Shown here piece after piece: positions 51,824 to 60,307 of a stretch of 64,000 nt of DNA. Source of the DNA: Sulfurimonas sp. (GTDB lineage Bacteria > Campylobacterota > Campylobacteria > Campylobacterales > Sulfurimonadaceae); assembly GCF_019429335.1 (NCBI RefSeq), contig NZ_JAHYJB010000004.1:1-64000 (forward strand), written 5' to 3'. Under the pieces are notes generated by a model. It was not told the DNA's origin. It saw nothing but the letters and a program-made list of their open reading frames with translations, and ran no database searches. The translations under genes and the position numbers were made by a program. Position 1 is the stretch's first letter, and each line of letters begins with the position of its first letter.

Positions 51824-52582
51824 CTACTCTATTACTTTTCTAGCGTTTATAGGCTGGATTGGTCTGTTGTTTTCGTGGTGAAAAATGTCTAAAAACTCTT
51901 TTGTCTGCTCTTTAGAGATAGTCGAGTAGTTTTTAAGGACAAGCCATCTGACACCCTCACTACATGGCGGAGTTGTCAATGAACCGTTAAATCTGTAGTA
52001 GTCTTTATCTTTTGGCAAAAGCGCGTTTACTTCATCCGCGGAGATACTTAAAGACTCTTTGCCACCAGCTTTTTTAGGCATCTTAGCCCATACTTTTGCT
52101 AAAAACTCATTTTTTGCGCCATCTTCAAACATCAACCCGATAACCGCCAAAGAGCCATCTTTTGTTGCATGAACAAAGTGTCCTTCAAGCGGGAACTCTT
52201 TACCGTCAATCTGATTTTCGCTTGGAGTGTGGAAGTGGAGCTGAACTAGGGGAAATTTAATCTCATCAACTGTAATTGTGCCTCCCTCATCAAAATTGAC
52301 CTGAATCGTATGTCCGTTGTTTATAACAGAAGAGATGCCCGCATTGTAATCAAAAGCAATCTTCTCCATATTTTCTACATCCACCGTCACGCTTGAAGCG
52401 ATGTTGATAGGAGACTGGCTTTTTCCGCTTTTGCACAGAGTGTAATCAGCCGACAAATCACCCCAATTTGCAGGTCCCTCATGTCCAGTATAACCCCAGT
52501 GAGTCTTACCTCCTGCCCCTAAAACAGCCGTACTTAGTAGCGCTATTGCGATACCGCTTGTTAATATTTTACCTAGTCTCAT
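51824..52582 (-). CDS. Alpha-class carbonic anhydrase, periplasmic
   Basis: A 252-residue precursor with a signal peptide ending near VLGAGG (residue 22). The mature protein has WGYTGHEGPANWGDL, QSPINI, the zinc histidines in VQLHFHTPSEN and GHFVHA, and LTTPPCSEGVRWLV. It interconverts CO2 and bicarbonate in the periplasm, which fits an organism fixing CO2 or controlling pH. All three zinc histidines are present. Confidence 0.96.
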   Translation of the reverse strand: MRLGKILTSGIAIALLSTAVLGAGGKTHWGYTGHEGPANWGDLSADYTLCKSGKSQSPINIASSVTVDVENMEKIAFDYNAGISSVINNGHTIQVNFDEGGTITVDEIKFPLVQLHFHTPSENQIDGKEFPLEGHFVHATKDGSLAVIGLMFEDGAKNEFLAKVWAKMPKKAGGKESLSISADEVNALLPKDKDYYRFNGSLTTPPCSEGVRWLVLKNYSTISKEQTKEFLDIFHHENNRPIQPINARKVIE

Positions 52583-52730
52583 TTTTAAACCTTTATAAGA
52601 AATTTTTATTCGACAATCGTATCATATAAAATTAAATTTAAACAATTTATCTATTATAATTATTTATGTTTAGCTTCTCTGCTACCTGTAGTTACATAAA
52701 TAAATAAGAAAAATTAGACTAAAATAGCGC

Positions 52731-53981
52731 ATGAAAAACGAAAAAATATACGACCTTATAGTCATCGGCGGCGGGGCTGCAGGAATGATGGCCGCAATTG
52801 TGGCTGCAAGAGAGAAAAAAAGCGTTCTTCTTTTGGAAAAGCTCTCCAAAATCGGTGCAAAACTAAAAGCAACAGGCGGAGGCCGATGCAATCTTACAAA
52901 CACTCTTGAGAACGAAGAGTTTATGACAAAATTCGGTCGCAACGGCCGTTTTATGCAAGATGCGCTAAAGCTCTTTGACCACAATGCTCTTGTTGGCTTC
53001 TTTAAAGAAATAGGCGTTGATACACACGCACCTGACGGCTTTAGAGTCTTTCCTACTTCGCACAGCTCATCTACAATCATAGAGGCTCTTCTTGGCGAGA
53101 TAGGGCGTCTTGACGTCGAGATTTTAACATCACAAAAAGTCGAAAAAATTCTACATGTAGATAATTGTGTAAGCGGTGTTAAAACCGCTGAGCATCTGTT
53201 TCACGCCAAAAATGTCATCGTTGCAACAGGAGGTCTTGGATATCCAACTCTTGGAGCCGAGGGTGATGGGCACGATATGGCAAGAGAGCTTGGGCACAAA
53301 GTAACAGAGCTACATCCTGCAATGATGCCGCTTCATACCAAAGAGAGATGGGTTGAGAATTGCCGTGCCGATACAATTGCCAAAGTCGAACTTAGAGTTG
53401 CTATGAAAAAACACGCCAAAATAAGAGCAGACGGAGATTTGATTTTTACAAAAAGCGGCATAAGAGGTCCCGTAGTTCTTGATGCGGCAAGAGATTTGAC
53501 ACCGCTTTTGGATAAATACGGCGAAGTGCCTATCTTGCTAAATCTTACAAAAGGTATGAACGAGGAGCAGATTTTAAATCATCTCAAATTCCAAACCGCA
53601 AAAAATCAACATGCAACTACTCTTGAACTTCTAAGCACCCTTCTGCCCGCTCCGCTGTCCAATGAGTTGTGCCTGATAGCAGAAGTAGACCCGCAAGCTG
53701 CATACTCCAAAATCTCAGGAGCCCAGAGAGCAAAACTTGTAAGGCTTCTTGCATGGACACCGCTCACAGTTACGGGGCATGAGGGGTTTAAGATGGCGAT
53801 GATTACAAGAGGCGGAGTGGATTTGAAAGATATAGACCCAAAAAGCATGCAGAGCAGAGTTATTAAAGGGCTCTATTTTTGCGGAGAGATTATGAATCTT
53901 GACGGTCCGTGCGGAGGATATAATCTGCAATGGTCATTTGCAAGCGGACATATGGCGGGATTACTCAGAAAAAGTACCTAA
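52731..53981 (+). CDS. NAD(P)/FAD-dependent oxidoreductase, HI0933/BaiN family
   Basis: A 416-residue flavoprotein. The FAD-binding start YDLIVIGGGAAGMMAAIVAA, GAKLKATGGGRCNLTN (family signature), the mid-chain VIVATGGLGYPTLGAEGDG and the end LYFCGEIMNLDGPCGGYNLQWSFASG are all typical of the HI0933 family. The physiological substrate of most members is unknown. It converges on the TenI-like gene with a 17-base overlap. Confidence 0.92.
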   Translation: MKNEKIYDLIVIGGGAAGMMAAIVAAREKKSVLLLEKLSKIGAKLKATGGGRCNLTNTLENEEFMTKFGRNGRFMQDALKLFDHNALVGFFKEIGVDTHAPDGFRVFPTSHSSSTIIEALLGEIGRLDVEILTSQKVEKILHVDNCVSGVKTAEHLFHAKNVIVATGGLGYPTLGAEGDGHDMARELGHKVTELHPAMMPLHTKERWVENCRADTIAKVELRVAMKKHAKIRADGDLIFTKSGIRGPVVLDAARDLTPLLDKYGEVPILLNLTKGMNEEQILNHLKFQTAKNQHATTLELLSTLLPAPLSNELCLIAEVDPQAAYSKISGAQRAKLVRLLAWTPLTVTGHEGFKMAMITRGGVDLKDIDPKSMQSRVIKGLYFCGEIMNLDGPCGGYNLQWSFASGHMAGLLRKST

Positions 53982-54516
53982 TAGAAGCAAAACCGTAAGC
54001 TTCTGTTTGCGCAATCATAGCAATCTGCTCTTTTGTCACTATTCCGCCAAGTGCAAAAACTTTGATATTACAAATCTTCAAAAGCTCTCTTAAATCATCC
54101 ATCCCTTTAGGCTCACCCTTACCCGGTGAGGCAAAAACCGGACCGTAGGTAACTGCGTCTGCACCGAGTTTTTGGGCCTGCAAAACCTCTTCATGTGTAT
54201 GCGTGCTAATGATAACCTCAAGCCCAAGCTCTTTTGCTCTCTCAATCTCGCCAAATTGGCTTGAAGCAAGATGAACACCCGTAGCACCAAGCTCTTTTGC
54301 CAAATCTGCATGTTGATGAATAAAGCTCTTAATTTTCTTAAACTGTGAACAAACCTCTACAAAATGCGCGGCTTGAAGAGTGTAATTTTGGTTTGATTTA
54401 TCTCTGTAAAGAGCGTGCGTCGGATGGTGTTTTTTTAGCTGTGCATGTAAAATTGAGCGAAACAGTGCTGGAGTATCTGTATAAAACTCTCTTGAAGTTA
54501 TTAGATATTTTTTCAT
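53965..54516 (-). CDS. TenI/ThiE-like thiamine protein
   Basis: The start is put at ATG 54516 (MKKYLITSR); an upstream in-frame TTG is possible. The 183-residue TIM barrel resembles TenI, the thiazole tautomerase branch of the ThiE family: GATGVHLASSQ replaces the ThiE GVHLGQ block, followed by YGPVFASPGKGEPKG and FALGGI. ThiE enzymes are slightly longer and conserve other phosphate ligands, so TenI is preferred. No TPP riboswitch is visible. Confidence 0.8.
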   Translation of the reverse strand: MKKYLITSREFYTDTPALFRSILHAQLKKHHPTHALYRDKSNQNYTLQAAHFVEVCSQFKKIKSFIHQHADLAKELGATGVHLASSQFGEIERAKELGLEVIISTHTHEEVLQAQKLGADAVTYGPVFASPGKGEPKGMDDLRELLKICNIKVFALGGIVTKEQIAMIAQTEAYGFASIRYFF

Positions 54517-54684
54517 TTTGCGACCCAATTATGAATTTTGCTTTTTAAAAAATTTGTGAATTCCAGAATTATACCCTGTAGCAATTAATAGAGCTTTTAG
54601 TGACGCCAATATGACATTTTTCATTATAAGTTTTTAACTTCACATCCTATAAACTACCAAATATTTATAAGTAAGGGGACAATC

Positions 54685-56781
54685 ATGGTTGAAAATATTT
54701 TAAAGAGAGACGGCACGCACAAAGAGTTCTCGCCTTTCAAAATTGAAGATGCTATTAAAAAAGCTTTCAAATCTCAAAATGTTACTTATGATAGTTCGAT
54801 ATTTTTCAATGTTCTTGATAAACTTAAAGCTAAAAGAGTCGTTGCCGTTGAAGATATCCAAGATTTAATCGAAAAAGAACTCTACAAAGCCAGATATTTT
54901 GATGTTATGCGCTCGTTTATGATTTACCGCCACACACACAAGATGCAAAGAGACGGTGGGCTCGATGAAGACACGACATTCATAAACTCTACTCAGACGA
55001 TAGAGGAGTATATTTTAGGAACTGACTGGCGTATCAAAGCAAACTCAAATACAGGCTACTCAAACGCAGGGCTTGTAAACAACACGGCGGGAAAAGTTAT
55101 AGCAAACTACTGGCTGGATAAAGTCTACTCAAAAGAGGAAGGTTACGCTCACAGAAACGGCGACTACCATATCCACGACCTAGATTGTCTTACCGGATAT
55201 TGTGCAGGATGGTCTCTTCGCGTTCTTCTTGATGAAGGCTTTAACGGCGTAAGAGGAAGGGTTGAGAGCAGCGCTCCAAGACACTTCCGCGAGGCGCTTG
55301 GACAGATGGCAAACTTTTTGGGAATTCTGCAATCAGAGTGGGCAGGAGCTCAGGCATTTAGCTCGTTTGACACATACCTGGCACCTTACGTCTTTAAAGA
55401 CAAACTTCCTTACAATGAGATAAAAAAAGCAATAAGAAGTTTTGTTTATAACCTGAATGTTCCTGCACGATGGGGTCAATCCCCGTTTACAAATATTACA
55501 ATCGATTGGAGTGTTCCGCAGGATTTAAAAGATCAGATTCCGACATCTAATCAAGTTCATCTATTTAAAAATATTTTAGATAGCGACTTAGAAGATAGGG
55601 CGCTACAGAGAGGCTGTAGTACACTTGTAGATATGACATACAAAAATTTTCAGCCAGAGATGAATCTTATCAACCGTGCATATTATGAGATAATGACCGA
55701 GGGCGACCTGACAGGACAGCCCTTCACATTTCCTATCCCGACCGTAAATATTACGGAGGATTTTGACTGGTATGGGGAAAATACAGACATTCTGTTTGAA
55801 AATACAGCAAAAGTCGGCTCGTCATATTTTCAAAACTTTATAGGTTCTCAATACAAAAGGGACAGCAGCGGAAATTTAGTTCCAAACGAAGAAGCTTACA
55901 AACCTGGACACGTAAGAAGCATGTGCTGCAGACTACAACTTGATTTAAGAGAGCTTCTGAAGCGTGGCGGCGGGCTATTCGGCTCAGCAGAGATGACTGG
56001 AAGCATCGGCGTTGTAACTATAAATATGGCAAGGCTCGGCTTTTTATATAAAGGGAGCAAAGAGGCTCTATTCTCTCGCTTGGACGAACTGATGGAGCAT
56101 GCAAAATCTACACTGGAAAAGAAGAGAGTATTTATCCAAGAGATGTATGAGAGAGGTCTTTATCCATACACAAAGCGCTATCTTTCAGGGTTTAGAAACC
56201 ACTTCTCGACCATCGGCGTAAACGGCATTAACGAGATGATCAGAAACTTTACAAGCGACAGCTACGATGTCAGTTCGCAAAAGGGCATAGAGTTTACAAC
56301 CGAGATTTTAAACTATATGAGAGAGAAAATGGTGGAGTTTCAAGAGGCTACAGGAAATCTCTACAACCTTGAGGCAACTCCTGCAGAGGGAACAACATAC
56401 AGGTTTGCCAAAGAGGATAAGAAGCGTTACGGCGATTCTATCATCCAAGCCGGAATGGGTGAGAATATCTACTATACAAACTCATCTCAAATCCCTGTTG
56501 ACTTAACAAATGACCCGTTTGAGGCACTGACTCTTCAAGATGATTTGCAGTGCAAATATACGGGCGGAACTGTTCTTCACCTCTACATGCAGGAGAAGAT
56601 AAGCTCAACGGAGGCTTGCAGAAAACTGGTTAAAAATGTAATAACAAACTTTAGACTTCCCTACATCACGGTTACTCCGCTCTTCTCGGTATGTCCAAAA
56701 CACGGATACATCGCAGGCGAGCATGAGTATTGTCCAAAGTGTGACGAAGAACTGCTAAGCGATGTAACTATCGCATCTTAA
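54685..56781 (+). CDS. nrdD: Anaerobic (class III) ribonucleoside-triphosphate reductase, large chain without glycyl-radical tail
   Basis: A 698-residue NrdD. The N-terminal ATP-cone (residues 1-90, with KRDGTHKEFSPFKIEDAI) senses ATP/dATP; the core contains HIHDLDCLTGYCAGWSL, RWGQSPFTNITIDW and FTFPIPTVNIT. The end is a zinc-ribbon-like CPKHGYIAGEHEYCPKCDEE. Class III enzymes normally continue into a loop with RVxGY, the glycyl-radical site; here TAA stops the chain just after the zinc site and that loop is encoded by the next gene. Makes dNTPs without oxygen. It follows a perfect ATG with GGGGAC upstream. Confidence 0.93.
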   Translation: MVENILKRDGTHKEFSPFKIEDAIKKAFKSQNVTYDSSIFFNVLDKLKAKRVVAVEDIQDLIEKELYKARYFDVMRSFMIYRHTHKMQRDGGLDEDTTFINSTQTIEEYILGTDWRIKANSNTGYSNAGLVNNTAGKVIANYWLDKVYSKEEGYAHRNGDYHIHDLDCLTGYCAGWSLRVLLDEGFNGVRGRVESSAPRHFREALGQMANFLGILQSEWAGAQAFSSFDTYLAPYVFKDKLPYNEIKKAIRSFVYNLNVPARWGQSPFTNITIDWSVPQDLKDQIPTSNQVHLFKNILDSDLEDRALQRGCSTLVDMTYKNFQPEMNLINRAYYEIMTEGDLTGQPFTFPIPTVNITEDFDWYGENTDILFENTAKVGSSYFQNFIGSQYKRDSSGNLVPNEEAYKPGHVRSMCCRLQLDLRELLKRGGGLFGSAEMTGSIGVVTINMARLGFLYKGSKEALFSRLDELMEHAKSTLEKKRVFIQEMYERGLYPYTKRYLSGFRNHFSTIGVNGINEMIRNFTSDSYDVSSQKGIEFTTEILNYMREKMVEFQEATGNLYNLEATPAEGTTYRFAKEDKKRYGDSIIQAGMGENIYYTNSSQIPVDLTNDPFEALTLQDDLQCKYTGGTVLHLYMQEKISSTEACRKLVKNVITNFRLPYITVTPLFSVCPKHGYIAGEHEYCPKCDEELLSDVTIAS

Positions 56782-56796
56782 AAAGGAGGTGAAAAA

Positions 56797-56949
56797 ATGA
56801 GTAAGAATGAAGCTTTGACTATGTTAAAAGATAAGAGACAAAAGTGTACGGTTTACACAAGAGTTATGGGTTATCACAGACCTGTTGAGAGTTTTAACGT
56901 AGGAAAAACCGGTGAGCATAGACAGAGAAAACAATTCACTGAATGCTAA
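56797..56949 (+). CDS. Detached NrdD glycyl-radical tail, 50 residues
   Basis: The product is only 50 residues. Its C-terminal half, TVYTRVMGYHRPVESFN followed by VGKTGEHRQRKQF, is the RVxGY glycyl-radical loop that normally ends NrdD; the likely radical glycine is residue 25. The perfect ribosome-binding site AAGGAGGTG seven bases before ATG shows independent translation. It lies in the same frame as nrdD, separated only by TAA and 15 bases. Its 3' end overlaps the nrdG start by 38 bases. It should bind NrdD and be activated by NrdG, like the spare-part protein YfiD for pyruvate formate-lyase. Confidence 0.85.
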   Translation: MSKNEALTMLKDKRQKCTVYTRVMGYHRPVESFNVGKTGEHRQRKQFTEC

Positions 56950-57613
56950 GGTAATATATGATTTAACATCATTCACCCATTTAGACTACACTAACCATCT
57001 CGCGTGCATAGTGTGGTTTAGCGGGTGCAATATGCGATGCGACTACTGCTACAACAAAGACATAGTTTTTGCCAAAGAGGGCAAATACAGCTACATAGAT
57101 ATCCTCGATTTTTTAAAAACAAGAGTAAATCTGCTTGAAGCAGTTGTTTTATCTGGCGGCGAAGCCTCATCTTATGAGTTAGTGCCGTTTTGCCGCAAGA
57201 TAAAAGAACTCGGTTTTAAAATCAAGCTTGACACCAACGGAACAAATTTTCTGCATGTAAAAGAGCTCCTTGACTTAAATCTTTTAGATTATATTGCTCT
57301 TGATTACAAAGCCCAAAAAGAAAAATTTACACGTATTGCACACTCAAACAAGTTTGACGAATTTAGTAAAACTCTGGATTTGCTCATAGAGAGCCATGTA
57401 GAGTTTGAAGCAAGAACAACAGTGCACGGCGACCTTTTGGATAGTGATGACGTAAATGAGATTATCTTGGATTTAAAAAACAGAGGGTATAAGAAGAGCT
57501 ACTATATTCAAGAGTTTCTGGAGACCGAGAAAAACATAGGAGACCTAAAGCGACCAAAAAAGAGGCTTAATAGGTCTCTGCTTAGAGATGATATAGAAGT
57601 TATCTTTAGATAA
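56912..57613 (+). CDS. nrdG: Anaerobic ribonucleotide reductase activase NrdG-like radical SAM protein
   Basis: A 233-residue radical SAM enzyme with the cluster motif GCNMRCDYCYNKD (CxxxCxxC, about residues 39-46) and VVLSGGEASSYEL for SAM binding. It installs the glycyl radical in NrdD-type enzymes. The likely start is GTG 56912 inside the preceding small gene, with AGGAAAA upstream. It is longer than the 155-175 residues of E. coli NrdG and resembles the anaerobic-reductase activating proteins of the NrdG2 type. The position next to the radical tail gene fixes the role. Confidence 0.88.
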   Translation: MSIDRENNSLNAKVIYDLTSFTHLDYTNHLACIVWFSGCNMRCDYCYNKDIVFAKEGKYSYIDILDFLKTRVNLLEAVVLSGGEASSYELVPFCRKIKELGFKIKLDTNGTNFLHVKELLDLNLLDYIALDYKAQKEKFTRIAHSNKFDEFSKTLDLLIESHVEFEARTTVHGDLLDSDDVNEIILDLKNRGYKKSYYIQEFLETEKNIGDLKRPKKRLNRSLLRDDIEVIFR

Positions 57614-57621
57614 CTTCTATA
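57592..57621 (+). terminator. Hairpin spanning the nrdG stop codon
   Basis: TATAGAAGTTATC and GATAACTTCTATA are a perfect 13-base stem around TTTA, and the TAA of nrdG lies in the right arm. It could end the nrd transcript or protect its 3' end. Confidence 0.45.
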
Positions 57622-57702
57622 CTCACATGAACGCCAAATGAACAGAGTCCATTTGGCTACGCTTAGACCGCTGTGGTCACTGAAGTTTGCCTCTTCTAGG
57701 CA

Positions 57703-57736
57703 AGTAATCTTCTTGCAGTTTTGCAAGAAGATTACT
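57703..57736. terminator. Strong hairpin between nrdG and the M1-ChaN gene
   Basis: AGTAATCTTCTTGC and GCAAGAAGATTACT form a perfect 14-base stem around AGTTTT between the two converging genes, and the M1 gene's stop lies in it. It is a good bidirectional terminator candidate. A smaller stem, TTGCCT/AGGCAA, lies at 57687-57703. Confidence 0.65.
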
Positions 57737-60185
57737 CTTTAAATTCTATCTCTACCTCTATTTTCTTCGACTCTCTCTCAATGGTCAGCGTAACACTCTC
57801 TTTTGCAAAAGCGAGTTCTGTTTTTAGCTCATAGAGATTTTTTACGGCGGTTTTATTAAACGCGACAACATTGTCACCCTCTTTTATCTGAGCTTTTTGT
57901 GCCAAAGAGTTATCGGCGATTTTTTTAACATGTAACTTCTCGTCAGACTCAAAATATACTCCGAGTTTTTTTGCCTTTGTCGTACCGACTGCTGATGGAT
58001 AGAGAATATAGTCGCCGATTTCAGGTTCAGGATTTGTTAGATTTAAAACAATTTTATAATCCGTTATGCCTCTTCGCTCTGCTCTGCTTGGGATTCCGTA
58101 TCCATGCATAACATGTCCGTTTCCTGCAAGTACAGCCATAGAGTAGTCAGGATTTTTCTGTAAAAATAAAACCATATTTGCAGCCATTGACTCATCCCAG
58201 AGCAGCTGCGCATGGTAGAACTGTTCAAAATTTTCAAAACGCTCTGCTTGGTGCATGCCATATACTTCTCTTAACTGCTCTTTGTATTTTTCATTATCAA
58301 AATTAATTGAGTTTGGAACTTCTGCGAGCTGCTCTTTGCTTAGAGAGTCAAATCCTGTGCCGACAACTTTCTTGGTAATCTCTCTGTCGATATTTAGGGC
58401 TACTATCGGTATGCGGTTCTCTTTTACAAAGAGCATAATCGGGCGGTACAACTCATAATCATACTTCCATCTTTTAAAATACTCCGTCTTTTTGATCATC
58501 TCTTTTTCGCTGATTTTTCCAAGAACAAACTCATCGAGATATTTTTGAAACTGCTTTTGAAACATCTCCATGCCGATAGAGAGCTTAGGATTGTTTTTAT
58601 ACATCGCCTTTATAATTTTTAGCTGGTTTAGGTGGCTTGAAAACTCCATGTGGCTCTCTCCGACATAGACCACTCTGCTCTTGACAATCTTATCTATCAC
58701 CTCGTTAAGCTTTTGCGGTGTCGGTTTTAATGCATACGAACCGCTCTCTATCTTGCAGAGAACACCTTTTTGTGAAGGCTTTATTGTTTTTTCTACAATT
58801 TTTTCACCCTCAAATATAACAGTAGAGTACTTTCCAAGATGCTTCAGTTTGTAAAGCAGAGATTCAAAGGGCTTTGTTGCCTCAAAAACCGCAATAACAT
58901 TTGCTTCATTTAGCGGATTTTTAAAAAGCTCTATTTTTGCATCTCCCTCCATTTTAAAAGGAAGAACTATCCTCTCAAGAAGCTCATTTTTTGCTCCCAA
59001 AATAAAGATATTGCTGTTTTTAATCTCATTATACGTTAAAGTATCTGCATATTTGAAATTTTGAAATATCTTCCTAAAAGAAGCAAATCTCTTCTCATCG
59101 GCTCTGCTTATAACCAAAAGAGCATTGCTCTCAATTATCTTTGATATTACGGCCGGAGTCTCCTGAGTGCTCAGCTTTCTAAATAACTCATAGTTCTCAT
59201 CAAACACTATTTTTATTGGCTCAATATCAAGCTCCAGCCGCTGCCTTTCCTTACTTAGATCAATTTTTGTTGATAAGCACTCATCATCGGAGCAGATAGA
59301 GACGGGGATATACTCCGCTTTGTTGTTGCTTATGATATCAAACTCAAGAATATATCTGTTTTCGACAAAATTTAGAGCCGTGTTGCTTATGCTAAAGTCA
59401 AGCGCACCCTTTTCATAAACCCATGTTTTAAAAAAATCACCAAGTTTCATACCCGATGTTTTTTCATAAATCTCTCTTAGATTCTCATAAGTTGCAATCT
59501 TAAAAGGATAGTTCTCAAGGAGCATCTTTGTTCCTGTATCAAAGGCTTTTTGACCTATTTTTTGTTCTAACATGTAGAAAAAGAAAGCCGACTTTTCATA
59601 CCCGATTGCATTTTTGCTGTTTTTTGTTTTATGCTCAAAATCAGTCAGCGCAATCTCATTGTTTTGATCTACATAAGAGTTATATTTTACCAGCATATCT
59701 TTTCTATACTCTGCGCCTCTGTTATCATTTTTCGCATATAAAAAGTCCGCGTAGTATGTGGTAATCCCCTCAGCCCAATTTCCTCTCTCCGGTGAGTAGA
59801 CGTAGTTGCCAAACCACTGGTGCGCTATCTCATGCCCAAGCGAGCTATCTAAAACATAATCTTTGTCTATTATCTGCTTACCTATAAGAGTATATGCAGG
59901 CATTGAGTATCCTACAGGAGATGGCGCTTCCACCACCGAGAAGCTCTTAAATGGCATAAATCCGAACATATTTTTATAAAGCTCAAAATACTCAGCACTC
60001 TTTTTTAGGTATCTTTGAGATAAATTTGAGTCACTTAGATAGAAATAAGTTGAGAGTTCCAAACCATCTTTTGTAATATATGAGTTTTTAGTATGGTTTT
60101 TTAGATCCATATTTAGACTATTTTTATGCTCACTCGCTTCTATTGTTGCTATTATAAAAGATAATAATAAAACTATTTTTTTCAT
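57732..60185 (-). CDS. Exported M1 aminopeptidase-like, ChaN-like and PDZ fusion
   Basis: A protein of about 817 residues from MKKIVLLLS (60185), with a signal peptide ending near IEASE. Residues about 70-260: M1 metallopeptidase core with LGHEIAHQWFGN (HExxH, about 116) and WAEGITTYYAD (third zinc ligand); the N-terminal beta domain that usually precedes it is almost absent. Residues about 505-740: ChaN/DUF399 (RVVYVGESHMEFSSHLNQL, SIGMEMFQ, LAGNGHVMHGYGIP), an iron/heme-linked domain. Residues about 740-815: PDZ (GVYFESDEKLHV, LAQKAQIKEGDNVVAF). A periplasmic protein processing heme or damaged proteins is conceivable; the real role is unknown. Confidence 0.82.
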   Translation of the reverse strand: MKKIVLLLSFIIATIEASEHKNSLNMDLKNHTKNSYITKDGLELSTYFYLSDSNLSQRYLKKSAEYFELYKNMFGFMPFKSFSVVEAPSPVGYSMPAYTLIGKQIIDKDYVLDSSLGHEIAHQWFGNYVYSPERGNWAEGITTYYADFLYAKNDNRGAEYRKDMLVKYNSYVDQNNEIALTDFEHKTKNSKNAIGYEKSAFFFYMLEQKIGQKAFDTGTKMLLENYPFKIATYENLREIYEKTSGMKLGDFFKTWVYEKGALDFSISNTALNFVENRYILEFDIISNNKAEYIPVSICSDDECLSTKIDLSKERQRLELDIEPIKIVFDENYELFRKLSTQETPAVISKIIESNALLVISRADEKRFASFRKIFQNFKYADTLTYNEIKNSNIFILGAKNELLERIVLPFKMEGDAKIELFKNPLNEANVIAVFEATKPFESLLYKLKHLGKYSTVIFEGEKIVEKTIKPSQKGVLCKIESGSYALKPTPQKLNEVIDKIVKSRVVYVGESHMEFSSHLNQLKIIKAMYKNNPKLSIGMEMFQKQFQKYLDEFVLGKISEKEMIKKTEYFKRWKYDYELYRPIMLFVKENRIPIVALNIDREITKKVVGTGFDSLSKEQLAEVPNSINFDNEKYKEQLREVYGMHQAERFENFEQFYHAQLLWDESMAANMVLFLQKNPDYSMAVLAGNGHVMHGYGIPSRAERRGITDYKIVLNLTNPEPEIGDYILYPSAVGTTKAKKLGVYFESDEKLHVKKIADNSLAQKAQIKEGDNVVAFNKTAVKNLYELKTELAFAKESVTLTIERESKKIEVEIEFKE

Positions 60186-60307
60186 AATCATTTGCCCTTT
60201 TATCTAAGAAAATGTATTCTAACGAGAAAAAGAATACTAACACCAAACACACACAAAGATGACCAATATCAAGAGAAATTATTTTACATGTTAGATAAAA
60301 TACAACC

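Noticed and set aside
54529-54684. TPP riboswitch or other leader near the TenI-like and nrdD genes
   Set aside because: No THI-box sequence; on inspection the gap contains only AT-rich promoter-like sequence.
56779-56799. nrdD and its tail as one gene with programmed readthrough or sequencing error
   Set aside because: The two are in one frame with a single TAA between, but a near-perfect ribosome-binding site and ATG favour separate translation. Readthrough stays possible as a minor event.
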